The notes: generated by a model from the sequence alone, not told the origin. 64,000 nucleotides of DNA from Collimonas sp. OK242 (GCF_900107095.1 NZ_FNOR01000008.1:1-64000), one strand, 5' to 3'. Numbered from the stretch's first letter, positions 20,016 to 30,635 are shown. A program made the numbers and translations.

Positions 20016-20477
20016 TCAGACACCCGTACACGTTGCGCTTGCACCGACATATTTTTGCATGGCAGTCGTCGCACATGTCCATTTCCCGGCATCGGTCATA
20101 GCGCTATTGGCAATACGCTTCAAGGTTATAGTCTTGGCGGCGACCGATGCAGGTCCGCCTTTGATATTACAAACCAATGTATTGTCGGCGCTGCCATCGG
20201 GTGGGCCGCCAACGCTCATATCGCAATTGGATGTCGAGTCCTGAATACCGACTACTGCGGTTGTGAGGGTGTTTGACTGGAAAGCAGTCGATTCAAGCCC
20301 GGTTTTACCAGCGGAAACTTCCGCCAACGCCGCAGACCATTTGGCTTTAGCGACATAATCCTGATATGCCGGAAAAGCAATTGTCGCCAAAATACCGATT
20401 ATCGCCACGACTATCATCAATTCAATCAGCGTGAAACCATTTTGCCTGTTTGCAGGTTGACACCACAATGCTCTCAT
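20016..20477 (-). CDS. Type IV pilin-like protein
   Basis: 153 residues. The leader [14 protein letters not shown] is followed by the class III cleavage and methylation site [16 protein letters not shown] with Glu at position +5, then a globular domain with two cysteines near the C-terminus (TC in GKWTCATT and SATC) suited to a D-region disulfide. It is a major or minor type IVa pilin. No PilC/PilB genes are near. It lies 383 bp from the second pilin, with a terminator between them, so the two are expressed separately. Confidence 0.88.
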   Translation of the reverse strand: MRALWCQPANRQNGFTLIELMIVVAIIGILATIAFPAYQDYVAKAKWSAALAEVSAGKTGLESTAFQSNTLTTAVVGIQDSTSNCDMSVGGPPDGSADNTLVCNIKGGPASVAAKTITLKRIANSAMTDAGKWTCATTAMQKYVGASATCTGV

Positions 20478-20860
20478 GTTGAATTCCTGTGGATGATCGG
20501 CCTTAATACCGTAGGGCGAATTTGCTATTTCGCCACGTCACTTAGTTGTAGAACTAAACGCTTGCATAGCCAATTATGAAATAGAGTCCAATCGATATTG
20601 AACCATCAAGACTAACGCCCAGTCGCTAGACAACCCGCGACAGTCTCGTCGTCATCCAACGCGTTTCAAGGCGCAAATCACCTCGTACGAGGGTATTGGA
20701 GTTCAACGGATACCGTGAATGAAATCGCTAATAAAAACACGCCGACATTTCACTTATACTGCGCAAAATAAAACACCCCACGACGGGGGTGTTTTGATCA
20801 AACGTCAGTACAAATATGCATTCCTATCGTAATAATCTCAAATAGGAATGGGTATGCCCA
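20478..20860 (-). other. Gene-free region between the two pilin genes
   Basis: It contains the terminator of the upstream pilin (20770-20795) and about 290 bp that should hold the promoter of the downstream pilin. I searched by eye for a sigma-54 GG-N10-GC signature on the minus strand and found none here, in contrast with the other pilin. No coding frame is supported. Confidence 0.5.
20770..20795 (-). terminator. Rho-independent terminator of pilin gene 20861-21322
   Basis: AAAACACCCC pairs with GGGGTGTTTT (20770-20779 and 20786-20795); on the minus strand the stem runs into TTTTATTTT. It lies 65 bases downstream of the pilin stop codon. Confidence 0.85.
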
Positions 20861-21322
20861 TTAAACTCCTGGGCAATCCTTTGGAGACAAAGTCGCTGCA
20901 GCGGTTGTAGTGCACGCCCATGCACCGGTCGTGCCTTTTGTTGGATCGTCTTTACCACGTGTCCACACCACTGTCTTACCCGCAACATTTGTATTGCCTA
21001 GCAAATTGCATGTCAGCGTCCCGCTGCCGTCAGCTTTAAGGATAGACACGACAATTGTGCTGCAACGCGCTGTCGTCCCTTGAAGGCCGACATCTGTTGT
21101 TAATGCAATATCGGCGGCGAGTCCTTCTGCCAACTTCGCTTCCACGTTAACCTTACCTGGGGTGATATCTGCCAAACCAGCAGCTATCTGCGACTTAGAT
21201 ACATAATTTTGATACGCAGGCAACGCAATCGCTGCCAAGATACCGATAATCGCCACAACGATCATCAATTCGATCAGGGTAAAGCCGCGCTGTGCACGTT
21301 TAATCATTTGCATCGATTTCAT
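20861..21322 (-). CDS. pilA: Type IVa major pilin (PilA-like)
   Basis: 153 residues. Leader [13 protein letters not shown] is followed by [24 protein letters not shown]; cleavage after Gly and a Glu at +5 are intact. Two cysteines in [10 protein letters not shown] and PKDC near the C-terminus form the expected D-loop. A start three codons later ([10 protein letters not shown]) is possible and gives a more usual leader length. A sigma-54 promoter matching the consensus lies about 40-60 bases upstream (21375-21390), the hallmark of PilSR-controlled pilA, though pilSR are not in this window. Confidence 0.9.
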   Translation of the reverse strand: MKSMQMIKRAQRGFTLIELMIVVAIIGILAAIALPAYQNYVSKSQIAAGLADITPGKVNVEAKLAEGLAADIALTTDVGLQGTTARCSTIVVSILKADGSGTLTCNLLGNTNVAGKTVVWTRGKDDPTKGTTGAWACTTTAAATLSPKDCPGV

Positions 21323-21374
21323 TTGTTTCTCCTGTTAATAAAAGGGGTGCTTCGCTTCACTACACGGGATATAC

Positions 21375-21390
21375 AGCAATGTCTGTGCCA
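21375..21390 (-). promoter_or_regulatory. Sigma-54 promoter of pilA
   Basis: On the minus strand the 16 bases read TGGCACAGACATTGCT, a full match to the consensus TGGCACRNNNNTTGCW with correct GG/GC spacing. Transcription would start about 12 bases downstream (near 21363), leaving a 5' leader of roughly 40 bases before the pilin ATG at 21322. Confidence 0.85.
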
Positions 21391-21672
21391 GTGGAAAATC
21401 TCCGGTTTTCAAAGGCTTCAATGGGAAAAAGTGAAGAAATTTGGCAGAGTTTCGATGCGAAGCTGACAAAGTTTGTCACAAAGAAACTATGGATATTCGT
21501 CGTTGAGGACTTAATCCGCCATTTGGCATATGCGCAACTACTGAGATATGAAATGCGGCAAGACATGCCCAGTTTCGGCGATTACCAGGACAAATAAAAC
21601 TAGCGTTGGGCTTAAATTCAGGACGGTAATTGTGTAACAAACATCACAAGCAATCTTGAATAAACGCTATCG

Positions 21673-21755
21673 CGTCATCCCCGCGAACGCGGGAATCTAT
21701 TTTAAATCAGCAACTTGGATTCTCCGCCTTGGCGCCCACGTTTGCGGGGATGACG
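21673..21755. repeat. Paired REP-like elements (BIME-like)
   Basis: Two related units in inverted orientation: CGTCATCCCCGCGAACGCGG (from 21673) and its counterpart ending TTTGCGGGGATGACG (to 21755). The outer 12 bases of each arm are exact complements. This GTCATCCCCGC...GCGGGGATGAC form is a common dispersed extragenic repeat in proteobacteria. It lies between the FHA gene stop and the pilA promoter region; a related single unit is at 14245. Confidence 0.8.
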
Positions 21756-21811
21756 GATTTTTTAGAGGTCGCCTTAAGATAACGGCGTAATGCATACCAG
21801 CGGCAAATTGC

Positions 21812-22414
21812 TTAAACCGTCTTCCAAGAGAACTTCATTTGAGTCCCGGCGATATCAATCACGTCTTCATCCTTGAGCGCTCGCGCACCAGCACTCAACG
21901 GCGTGTCATTGACCTTGGTATAAGTCTGCCCCTCGACATGGGTCAGCTCGTAACCGTGCGGCCGCCGTGTAACGATAGCCACCTGAATGCCGGGCCGACC
22001 AATGGTAGTCAACACCTTGGTCAGCAGCATTTCCTTACCCGCACTAGGCCCGTCCAAGACAGTAATGGTGGCATCCGGCCGCGGCACCGGGAACATCTTC
22101 GGCCGGTTATCCTTGATTTCCTCATCCGTATCGACCTGGTACAGCAATTTGTACCTGGCCATCTGGATCACATCGTTATGCTGCAAAAAATGCTTGGTGA
22201 CCGGATGGCCGTTGACCTGGGTGCCGTTGGTGCTGTTGAGGTCTTCCAGAAACGAATCGTTGTAGATAGTAATGATGACCGCATGCTCGCCGCTGATGGC
22301 GAGGTTATCAATGACCAGGTCATTATGGGCGCGGCGGCCGATGGTGGTACGCTCTTTGGTGAGCGTCATCTCTTGTATTACGGTGCCGCCTTTGGTCAGG
22401 ATGATCTTCGCCAT
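21812..22414 (-). CDS. Tandem FHA domain protein
   Basis: 200 residues from the ATG at 22414, preceded by AAGAGAGA; a longer frame to 22486 has no ribosome site. The first FHA domain spans about 5-100 with TTIGRRAHNDLVID, a GEHAVI strand and DLNSTNGTQVNG, giving the usual phosphothreonine-binding Arg, Ser/Gly-His and Asn residues. A second, more degenerate FHA-like domain follows (ATITVLDGPSAGKEMLLTK to TQMKFSW). FHA domains bind phosphothreonine. A PP2C phosphatase gene lies just upstream in the same orientation. Confidence 0.85.
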   Translation of the reverse strand: MAKIILTKGGTVIQEMTLTKERTTIGRRAHNDLVIDNLAISGEHAVIITIYNDSFLEDLNSTNGTQVNGHPVTKHFLQHNDVIQMARYKLLYQVDTDEEIKDNRPKMFPVPRPDATITVLDGPSAGKEMLLTKVLTTIGRPGIQVAIVTRRPHGYELTHVEGQTYTKVNDTPLSAGARALKDEDVIDIAGTQMKFSWKTV

Positions 22415-22637
22415 TCCTATCTCTCTTGGGAAACGCTGTCTGTAAATTAATTTAAAACCATACTGCGGATCCGCCCACATCCGCAACTATTGGTGCAGTT
22501 ACTGCAATTGGCGCTGCTCAAACATCCGGTTTTGCACACTTCCACAAGCCTCCCAGTTTAATGTTGTTTCGGGGCAATGATACGCAAATTTCGGGATTTA
22601 TATTGCGAACTTGCTTGTTACGCTTGCCGTTGCAGGT

Positions 22638-23402
22638 TTATTCGTTCTCCGGCACCTGGATCAGGATCACCGACACATTGTCCTGGCCGCCTGCCTGGTT
22701 GGCAGCATTGATAAGCATGGTGCATGCCATCTTCCGGTCGCCCTGGGCGTCGCTGACGATATTGGCGATATCCGCATTGCCGATCCGGTCCGACAATCCG
22801 TCGGAGCACAGCAGGTAAAGGTCGCCAGCCTGCACTTCGTGCTGATGGACTTCCACCTCCAGCTGGTAGTCGATGCCGACGGCGCGCGTGACGATGTTGC
22901 GGTTCATCGCGAATTGCGCGTCTTCGGCACGGATCAGGCCGGCATCGATCTGTTCTTGCAGCAGGGAGTGGTCGCGCGTCAGTTGTTCCAGCAAGCCGCC
23001 GCGGATGCGGTAGGCGCGCGAATCGCCGACATGGGCAATGCTGACGCTGCCTTGCGGCGCGAACCAGGCCACCACCAGGGTGGTGCCCATGCCGCGGTAT
23101 TCCGGCTCGCGGCGGGCGGCATTGATGATGGTGCTGTTGGCCTGGCGCACGGCTTGCATCAGCCACATGCGGACCGGCAGCTCGGCTTCCGGCTTTTGCA
23201 GACGGCGGTATTCCTGCAGCTGGCTTTCGATTTCTTCCTGGATGGCGACGGTGGCGATGCTGCTGGCGACTTCACCGGCGTTGTAACCGCCCATGCCGTC
23301 GGCCAGGATCGCCAGTTGCAAGACCTCGTCGACGACAACGGTGTCTTCGTTTTGTACTCGCACCATACCAATATCCGTTTTGGCGGCAAACTCAAGCGGC
23401 AT
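22638..23402 (-). CDS. PP2C family serine/threonine phosphatase
   Basis: 254 residues. All metal-binding motifs of bacterial PP2C are present: VQNEDTVVV (about 16-24), LADGMGGYNAGEVAS (about 33-47), VGDSRAYRI, LLCSDGLSDRI and GGQDNVSVILI at the end. It would dephosphorylate phosphoserine/threonine with manganese or magnesium. A 223-bp gap separates it from the FHA gene downstream. A partner Hanks-type kinase is expected but not in the window. Confidence 0.92.
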   Translation of the reverse strand: MPLEFAAKTDIGMVRVQNEDTVVVDEVLQLAILADGMGGYNAGEVASSIATVAIQEEIESQLQEYRRLQKPEAELPVRMWLMQAVRQANSTIINAARREPEYRGMGTTLVVAWFAPQGSVSIAHVGDSRAYRIRGGLLEQLTRDHSLLQEQIDAGLIRAEDAQFAMNRNIVTRAVGIDYQLEVEVHQHEVQAGDLYLLCSDGLSDRIGNADIANIVSDAQGDRKMACTMLINAANQAGGQDNVSVILIQVPENE

Positions 23403-23588
23403 ATGTCGAGACTTTAAGATGATCGGTGAAAGAATGGTTACAGAACTGGTGACAGACCGGCCCCTTGCCTGGTTACAAGTATTTTCCTTGGTTATGCGGG
23501 GGACGGCAAGACAAATTGCAAAGCCGGCGACTGCCTCGCCTCAGGATGCGACAGCCGCCATCCAGCGCTGAATGCGCGGGCCAATAGA

Positions 23589-23610
23589 AAAGGGAGCCGA
23601 AGCTCCCTTT
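23589..23610 (-). terminator. Rho-independent terminator after sucD
   Basis: Perfect 9-bp stem AAAGGGAGC/GCTCCCTTT with a TTCG loop when read on the minus strand, followed by TTTTCTATT. It lies 76 bases after the sucD stop and before the PP2C promoter. Confidence 0.88.
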
Positions 23611-23685
23611 CCATTCGATCCTTCGTGCAGACATTTATCTATACTATTTCACCAGATAGATGCCTGCCCTGCCATTCAGCAACGA

Positions 23686-24567
23686 TTACAGCATCGCCTT
23701 CAGCAAGCGCGCCATTTCCGATGGATTCTTGGTCACGGTGATGCCACACGCTTCCATGATGTCCAGCTTGGCTTGCGCAGTATCCGCACCGCCCGAAATC
23801 AAGGCGCCTGCATGGCCCATGCGCTTGCCCGGAGGAGCGGTAACGCCGGCGATGAAGCTGACCACCGGCTTCTTCATGTTGTCCTTGATCCAGTAAGCGG
23901 CATTGGCTTCGTCCGGACCGCCGATTTCACCGATCATGATGACCGCATCGGTTTCAGGATCGTCGTTGAACATCTTCATGATGTCGATGTGCTTCAAGCC
24001 GTTGATAGGATCGCCGCCGATACCGACTGCCGACGATTGGCCCAGGCCCAGCGCAGTCAATTGACCGACTGCTTCATAAGTCAGGGTACCGGAGCGTGAA
24101 ACCACGCCGATGCGGCCCTTCTTGTGGATATGGCCTGGCATGATACCGATCTTGATTTCGTCTGGCGTGATCAGGCCCGGGCAGTTTGGTCCGAGCAGCA
24201 AAGTCTTGCTGCCGGCTTTCGCCATGCGGTCTTTCAATGCCAGCATATCGCGTACCGGAATGCCTTCGGTGATGCAGATGGCCAGGTCGAGTTCGGCTTC
24301 GACGGCTTCCCAGATGGCAGCGGCAGCGCCTGCCGGCGGCACATAAATTACCGATACGTTGGCGCCGGTGGCGGCCTTGGCTTCGGAAACGTTGGCGAAA
24401 ATCGGGATGCCTTCGAAATCTTCGCCGGCTTTTTTCGGATTGACGCCGGCGACAAACGCGTTCTTGCCGTTTGCATAATCGCGGCAGCCGCGGGTGTGGA
24501 ATTGACCGGTCTTGCCGGTAATGCCTTGGGTGACGACTTTAGTGTCTTTGTTGATCAGGATCGACAT
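23686..24567 (-). CDS. sucD: Succinyl-CoA synthetase alpha subunit
   Basis: 293 residues. N-terminal CoA-binding fold (VVTQGITGKTGQFHTRGCRDY), YVPPAGAAAAIWEAVEAELD, GPNCPGLI, and the phosphohistidine loop GHAGALISGGADTA (about 247-260). It catalyses the TCA-cycle step succinyl-CoA + NDP + Pi to succinate + NTP + CoA with SucC. It is 20 bp after sucC and ends at a terminator. Confidence 0.97.
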   Translation of the reverse strand: MSILINKDTKVVTQGITGKTGQFHTRGCRDYANGKNAFVAGVNPKKAGEDFEGIPIFANVSEAKAATGANVSVIYVPPAGAAAAIWEAVEAELDLAICITEGIPVRDMLALKDRMAKAGSKTLLLGPNCPGLITPDEIKIGIMPGHIHKKGRIGVVSRSGTLTYEAVGQLTALGLGQSSAVGIGGDPINGLKHIDIMKMFNDDPETDAVIMIGEIGGPDEANAAYWIKDNMKKPVVSFIAGVTAPPGKRMGHAGALISGGADTAQAKLDIMEACGITVTKNPSEMARLLKAML

Positions 24568-24587
24568 ATCTGTTCCTAGTTATTTAC

Positions 24588-25754
<1,167 letters not shown>

Positions 25755-25788
25755 ACGAGCTTCCCTTCTGACACTTAATTAAATGAAA

Positions 25789-26379
25789 TTACTTGGTTGG
25801 ATAAATAGATTGGGAGTCAACTGCTGCTGGAGGGCTGATTGCCCACTTCGGATAATATTTGGCCACAACTGCGCCATCACTACGTAATGCATGACAGCGA
25901 TCGAGCTGGGCCGGCTTTTTTTGCGCCGCTGCAAGATCGCTCTGGCGATCTATCTCGGCGCCGAAAGCTTGCAATGCCGCAGTCGGCAATATCTGCGCCA
26001 ACTCGGTCAAATGCGTGCAGCCGAGCGCACCGCCGATACGCTCTTTAAGTGTATGGCGGAAGCCCTTGACCAGGCTCAGGCCGATCAGTTTCTCGTAATC
26101 AGGTGCTATGGTATTGCAATAGCCGCTATAGGGCACTGCTTCAGAGTTTGCCTCGACGTCGACGATGACGAACTGGCGATCGAGCGTCAGCCTCAGCCAA
26201 AGGCTGTGCAAGGGCTGGCCTGCCGGCAAATTGCCGGACGGCAAAGAAAGATCGACAGGTTTGGTATCGGTAACATGCGCGTCGATTTCCCATAGGCCGT
26301 CATCGCGTACAAACGCTTCGATGTGAATCGCGCGGACGTGCTTTAACGCTCGGCGGGAAATGGAGGTTGTCAGAGACAT
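25789..26379 (-). CDS. DUF2889 domain-containing protein
   Basis: 196 residues matching the DUF2889 pattern: RRALKHVRAIHIEAFVRDDGLWEIDAHVTD at the start, a LHSLWLRLTLD strand, then AVPYSGYCNTIAPDYEKLIGLSLVKGF and GCTHLTEL. The conserved Cys and His in GCTHLTEL are seen across the family. Function unknown. It is directly upstream of sucC (34 bp) on the same strand and 187 bp after recX. Confidence 0.85.
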   Translation of the reverse strand: MSLTTSISRRALKHVRAIHIEAFVRDDGLWEIDAHVTDTKPVDLSLPSGNLPAGQPLHSLWLRLTLDRQFVIVDVEANSEAVPYSGYCNTIAPDYEKLIGLSLVKGFRHTLKERIGGALGCTHLTELAQILPTAALQAFGAEIDRQSDLAAAQKKPAQLDRCHALRSDGAVVAKYYPKWAISPPAAVDSQSIYPTK

Positions 26380-26566
26380 ATTGATGGACTTATTTGCGTA
26401 TCGTTACCACAGTTTCTATGGTAACTGCCGCTCCTGCGGTTTGCAAAAAACCCCAAAAGTGTAGCACAGCTTACGCGGCTTAGCGATTTAGATCGACAAT
26501 TGCAAAATAGCCATCGACAGCCGCCGCTGCTGAATCCGTCAGTGCGAAGCTGCGCGCTTTCCTGTC

Positions 26567-27025
26567 TCAGCAATCATCGTCATCACCGCCGCCACTCACT
26601 GCGGCTTGTATCGCGCGATGCGAAAAGCCGCGCTGCAGCAAAAACCGCATTTGCTTGGCGCGCTCGGCGGCGTCTGCCGCCGGCTGATTGAATTTCTTGC
26701 GCCACACCTCGCGCGCACGGGCGATTTCACCGTCGGCCAGCTCGGCCTTGATAGTCACCAGTGAATCGGCATCGATGCCATGGCTTTGCAGTTCGGAGAG
26801 TATGCGGCTGTTGCCGTAACGATGGGCGCGCCGGTGAATCAGGGATTCGGAAAAACGCGCCTGGGATAAAAGTTTTGCCGCTTCCAGCGTATCGAGCAAG
26901 GCTTCGATGTCGTCGCTTTCCTGCGCATAACGCGCAAGCTTGCGCGCCAGCTCCATGCGGCTGTGTTCGCGTGCCGACAAATAACGCAGCGCCCTGCCCT
27001 TCAGACTGATTTGCAGCTTTGCCAT
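26567..27025 (-). CDS. recX: RecA regulatory protein RecX
   Basis: 152 residues from the ATG at 27025 ([20 protein letters not shown]); the frame stays open further upstream but nothing there resembles RecX. Three-helix repeats typical of RecX include [15 protein letters not shown] and [23 protein letters not shown]. RecX binds along RecA filaments and limits their growth. It follows recA by 141 bp, with the recA terminator in between, so most recX transcription may come from read-through or its own promoter. Confidence 0.9.
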   Translation of the reverse strand: MAKLQISLKGRALRYLSAREHSRMELARKLARYAQESDDIEALLDTLEAAKLLSQARFSESLIHRRAHRYGNSRILSELQSHGIDADSLVTIKAELADGEIARAREVWRKKFNQPAADAAERAKQMRFLLQRGFSHRAIQAAVSGGGDDDDC

Positions 27026-27082
27026 GGCGGCTTCCCGTAGTCCAGATACTTCCACATACTTCCACATACATGTTAAAAACAA

Positions 27083-27129
27083 AAACGCCTTTCAACAATC
27101 CGTTAGGCGGAGTTGCATGAAAGGCGTTT
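27083..27129 (-). terminator. Terminator hairpin between recA and recX
   Basis: Read on the minus strand, AAACGCCTTTCA and TGAAAGGCGTTT form a perfect 12-bp stem, with a small TCCG/CGGA hairpin inside the loop, and the stem runs into TTTTTGTTTTT. A partial terminator here would set a high recA to recX ratio. Confidence 0.85.
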
Positions 27130-27166
27130 GCCGAAGCGGGTCGGCCAAGTCGCTAAAAACGAAGGA

Positions 27167-28282
27167 TTAAACCGGCTCTTCAGCCTTGGCCGCGGCGGCG
27201 GCAGCTTTATTAGCCTTGGCGGCAGCCTTGTCGGCCTTCTCTCCACCGTCCGACTTGATCGCGCCCAGCTCAGGCACGCCCAGCGAAGCGCGCACCTTGT
27301 TTTCAATTTCGCGCGCCAGCTCCGGCCGTTCTTTCAGGTAGGTACGGGCATTGTCCTTGCCCTGGCCGATGCGTTCGCCGTTATAGCTGTACCAGGCGCC
27401 GGACTTTTCAACGATCTTGGCGTCGGAGCCGAGATCGAGGATTTCACCTTCGCGCGATGTGCCTTCGCCATACAGGATATCGAAGTGCGCTTCCTTGAAT
27501 GGCGGCGCGATTTTGTTCTTGACGACTTTGACCTTGGTTTCGTTACCGATGACTTCATCGCCCGACTTGATCGAGCCGGTACGGCGAATATCCAAGCGCA
27601 CCGAGGCGTAAAACTTCAAGGCGTTACCGCCGGTAGTCGTTTCCGGATTGCCGAACATGACGCCGATCTTCATGCGGATCTGGTTGATAAAGATCACCAG
27701 CGTGTTGGTGCGGTTGATGCTGCCGGTCAGCTTGCGCAGTGCCTGCGACATCAGACGCGCTTGCAGGCCCGGCAGTGAATCGCCCATGTCGCCTTCAATT
27801 TCAGCGCGCGGCGTCAGCGCTGCAACCGAGTCGATCACGATCAGGTCGACGCCGCCGGAACGCACCAGCGCATCGGTAATTTCCAGCGCTTGTTCGCCGG
27901 TATCCGGTTGCGAGATCAGCAGTTCGGACAGATTGATGCCCAATTTCTGTGCATAGCCGACATCCAGCGCATGCTCTGCATCGATGAACGCGCAGGTGCC
28001 GCCCAGCTTTTGCATTTCAGCGATGGTTTGCAGCGTCAGCGTGGTTTTGCCTGACGATTCCGGGCCGTAGATTTCAACTACCCGCCCGCGCGGCAAGCCG
28101 CCGACGCCGAGTGCGATATCGAGGCCGAGCGAACCGGTCGAGACCACTTGCACCTCTTCGACTACGGCGCCGTCGTCCATCCGCATGACCGAACCTTTGC
28201 CGAACTGCTTTTCAATCTGCGCCAAGGCCGCGGCAAGGGCCTTGCTTTTATCCGGGTTGGCTGCGGATTTTTTATCGTCCAT
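27167..28282 (-). CDS. recA: Recombinase RecA
   Basis: 371 residues. Walker [10 protein letters not shown] (about 75-83), the MAW-like [20 protein letters not shown] segment, L2 region with [18 protein letters not shown], and an acidic/Ala-Lys-rich C-terminal tail rich in KAAA repeats typical of betaproteobacterial RecA. It forms ATP-dependent filaments on single-stranded DNA for recombination and LexA cleavage. A LexA box lies 50 bp upstream (28332-28347). Confidence 0.98.
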   Translation of the reverse strand: MDDKKSAANPDKSKALAAALAQIEKQFGKGSVMRMDDGAVVEEVQVVSTGSLGLDIALGVGGLPRGRVVEIYGPESSGKTTLTLQTIAEMQKLGGTCAFIDAEHALDVGYAQKLGINLSELLISQPDTGEQALEITDALVRSGGVDLIVIDSVAALTPRAEIEGDMGDSLPGLQARLMSQALRKLTGSINRTNTLVIFINQIRMKIGVMFGNPETTTGGNALKFYASVRLDIRRTGSIKSGDEVIGNETKVKVVKNKIAPPFKEAHFDILYGEGTSREGEILDLGSDAKIVEKSGAWYSYNGERIGQGKDNARTYLKERPELAREIENKVRASLGVPELGAIKSDGGEKADKAAAKANKAAAAAAKAEEPV

Positions 28283-28331
28283 GGTTGCTCTTTCGACAAA
28301 AGTGATGAGATATTCGAGACTTCAGGTAGCA

Positions 28332-28347
28332 CTGTATAAAAAAACAG
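28332..28347. promoter_or_regulatory. LexA (SOS) box upstream of recA
   Basis: CTGTATAAAAAAACAG fits the CTGT-N8-ACAG consensus exactly, with extended symmetry CACTGT...ACAGTG. It sits 50 bases upstream of the recA start, where LexA would block the promoter. Confidence 0.92.
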
Positions 28348-28678
28348 TGATTTATGCAAGCACTGTCGTATTTTTCCAAAAACATGTGGCGTATTGTATG
28401 TGCAGAAATCGCTGTCCGGAACGCGGGCCTACGAAAATCTGTCGCGCGCAATCACGTTTTAGGTGCGGACTTATGTGAATCCGCTTGCATGCAGCGGGCG
28501 CATTTTATGCTTAATACGCATATCGCCATCCGGCAAAGTAAAAAGCATGCCGGGCGAGCAAGAGAATGCAATAATTGTGGCGCACTTCATTTGTGCCGGC
28601 AGCCGCTACGCTGCCGTGCAATGCGTCATATTCAAAGGCAGGGGCAAGCGGCTTGCCCATCAATAATAGGGAGAAGGT
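28348..28678. other. Gene-free region between recA and ggt
   Basis: About 330 bp between divergently transcribed genes. Beyond the SOS box at its edge and a good AGGGAGAAGG ribosome site before ggt, I see no coding frame or structured RNA. It should hold the ggt promoter. Confidence 0.4.
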
Positions 28679-30448
28679 ATGCGTATTACATATTGGATGA
28701 AACCGTTAGCGGCATCGACGCTTGTGCTGGGCCTGCTGGGCACGGTGCAAGCGGCATCCGCGCCCGCGGTCGAGGCGAAGAACGGCATGGTGGTGACTTC
28801 CCAGCATCTGGCATCGCAAGTCGGGGCCGACATTCTCAAGATGGGCGGCAATGCGATTGATGCAGCGGTAGCGGTAGGTTACGCGCAAGCGGTAGTGAAT
28901 CCTTGCTGCGGCAATATCGGCGGCGGCGGCTTCATGACCATCCACCTGGCCGATGGCCGCGATACCTTCATCAATTTCCGCGAAACGGCGCCGGCTGCGG
29001 CTAGCGCCAATATGTATCTGGACTCCGCCGGCAAGGCGATCACCAACGCCAGCCTGTTTGGTTATCTGGCGGCGGGCGTGCCAGGCACCGTGCTCGGACT
29101 CGACACCGCGCAACGCAAATACGGCAAGCTGACCCGCGCGCAAGTGATGCAACCGGCGATCAAGCTGGCGCGCGACGGTTATATCCTGAACCGCGGCGAC
29201 ACCGACATTCTCGACACCACCATCGCCCAGTTCAAGAAAGATCCGGAATCGGCGCGCCTGTTCCTGCGCCGCGACGGCACGCCATTGCAACCGGGCGACC
29301 GCCTGGTGCAGAAGGATCTGGCCAAGACGCTGGAAGCCATCTCGCGCAACGGTCCCGACGCTTTCTATAAAGGCGCGATTCCTGCCGCAGTGGAACGCGC
29401 CTCCAAGGCCGGCGGCGGCATCATCACTGCGGCCGATTTCGCCGGCTACAAGATCAGCGAAAGCGCCCCGCTGTCGTGCACCTATCGCGGTTATGTGTTC
29501 GTCTCCGCACCGCCGCCCAGCTCGGGCGGCGCCACCATGTGCCAGATCCTCAACATTCTTGAGGGTTACGACATGAAGGCATTGGGCTTCCACTCGGCGT
29601 CGGCAGTGCATTACATGACCGAAGCCATGCGCCACTCCTATATGGACCGCAATACGTTCCTCGGCGATCCGGCGTTTGTCAAAAACCCGCTTGAGCGTTT
29701 GATGAGCAAGGAATACGCGGCTTCGATCCGTGAAAAAATCAGCGCCGACAAAGCCACGCCTTCGGTAGAAGTGCAACCAGGCATGGCGCCGCATGAAAAA
29801 CCTGAAACCACCCATTATTCGATCGTCGACAAGGACGGCAATGCGGTTTCCACTACTTACACCATCAACGGCCGCTTCGGCGCCGTAGTGATCGCGCCGG
29901 GCACCGGCTTCTTCCTGAACGATGAAATGGATGACTTCACCGTCAAGGCCGGCGTGCAAAACCTGTTCGGCCTGGTGCAAGGCGCCACCAATTCGATCGC
30001 GCCGGGCAAGCGTCCGCTGTCGTCGATGGCGCCGACCCTGGTGACCAAGGATGGCAAGACCTATATGGTGCTTGGCTCCCCGGGCGGTTCGCGCATCATC
30101 ACCATCACGCTGGAAACCGCCTTGAACGTGATCGACTACGGCATGGCGCCGCAGGAAGCGGTCGATGCGCCGCGCATTCATCATCAATGGTTGCCGGACG
30201 AGGTGTATTACGAAACCCGCGGCCTGTCGCCGGATACGCTGAAAATCCTGAATGGCATGGGCTACAAGATGAAGGAGCAAACGCCTTGGGGCGCGGCTGA
30301 ACTGATCATGATCGGCCTGCCAGGCGCTGCCGGCGTGAGTGGCGCCAGCTCCGGCAACGATGCGGGCGTATCCGGCATCGTCCGCCCGGGCTTGTATTAC
30401 GGCGCAAACGACACGCGCCGTCCCGCCGGCGCTGCGATCGGTTACTAG
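28679..30448 (+). CDS. ggt: Gamma-glutamyltransferase
   Basis: 589 residues. A Sec signal peptide ends around VQAASAPAV (about 25-30). The proenzyme is cleaved before the nucleophilic threonine at residue 377, in PETTHYSIVDKDGNAVSTTY. Substrate-binding GNIGGGGFM and GSPGGSRIITITLETALNVI are conserved. The mature heterodimer in the periplasm hydrolyses glutathione and other gamma-glutamyl compounds. It carries a strong ribosome site and ends at a textbook terminator (30481-30510), so it is monocistronic. Confidence 0.95.
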   Translation: MRITYWMKPLAASTLVLGLLGTVQAASAPAVEAKNGMVVTSQHLASQVGADILKMGGNAIDAAVAVGYAQAVVNPCCGNIGGGGFMTIHLADGRDTFINFRETAPAAASANMYLDSAGKAITNASLFGYLAAGVPGTVLGLDTAQRKYGKLTRAQVMQPAIKLARDGYILNRGDTDILDTTIAQFKKDPESARLFLRRDGTPLQPGDRLVQKDLAKTLEAISRNGPDAFYKGAIPAAVERASKAGGGIITAADFAGYKISESAPLSCTYRGYVFVSAPPPSSGGATMCQILNILEGYDMKALGFHSASAVHYMTEAMRHSYMDRNTFLGDPAFVKNPLERLMSKEYAASIREKISADKATPSVEVQPGMAPHEKPETTHYSIVDKDGNAVSTTYTINGRFGAVVIAPGTGFFLNDEMDDFTVKAGVQNLFGLVQGATNSIAPGKRPLSSMAPTLVTKDGKTYMVLGSPGGSRIITITLETALNVIDYGMAPQEAVDAPRIHHQWLPDEVYYETRGLSPDTLKILNGMGYKMKEQTPWGAAELIMIGLPGAAGVSGASSGNDAGVSGIVRPGLYYGANDTRRPAGAAIGY

Positions 30449-30480
30449 ACCGTCTCATAGAATTACCGGCTGGGTCTGAA

Positions 30481-30510
30481 GATGGGTGCTTTGCACCCAT
30501 CTTTTTTTTT
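30481..30510 (+). terminator. Rho-independent terminator of ggt
   Basis: Perfect GATGGGTGC/GCACCCATC stem with a TTT loop followed by nine Ts, 32 bases after the ggt stop codon. Confidence 0.95.
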
Positions 30511-30635
30511 CGTCAAAAACTATCTGAAAAAATCAAAGCATGAGAAAAACGCATTGATCCATCAGAATTAATCGTTTTATCAGGCTGCCAATCAAATTTA
30601 CACTGCGTCTATCCTTCCCCCGATAAAGAGCGCGC

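Noticed and set aside
21379-21597. 72-codon plus-strand frame over the pilA promoter
   Set aside because: It covers the sigma-54 site and the upstream control region, with no family and no ribosome site.
28706-30280. 524-codon open frame antisense to ggt
   Set aside because: Mirror of a GC-rich real gene; sequence is His/Arg-rich with no family pattern or ribosome site.
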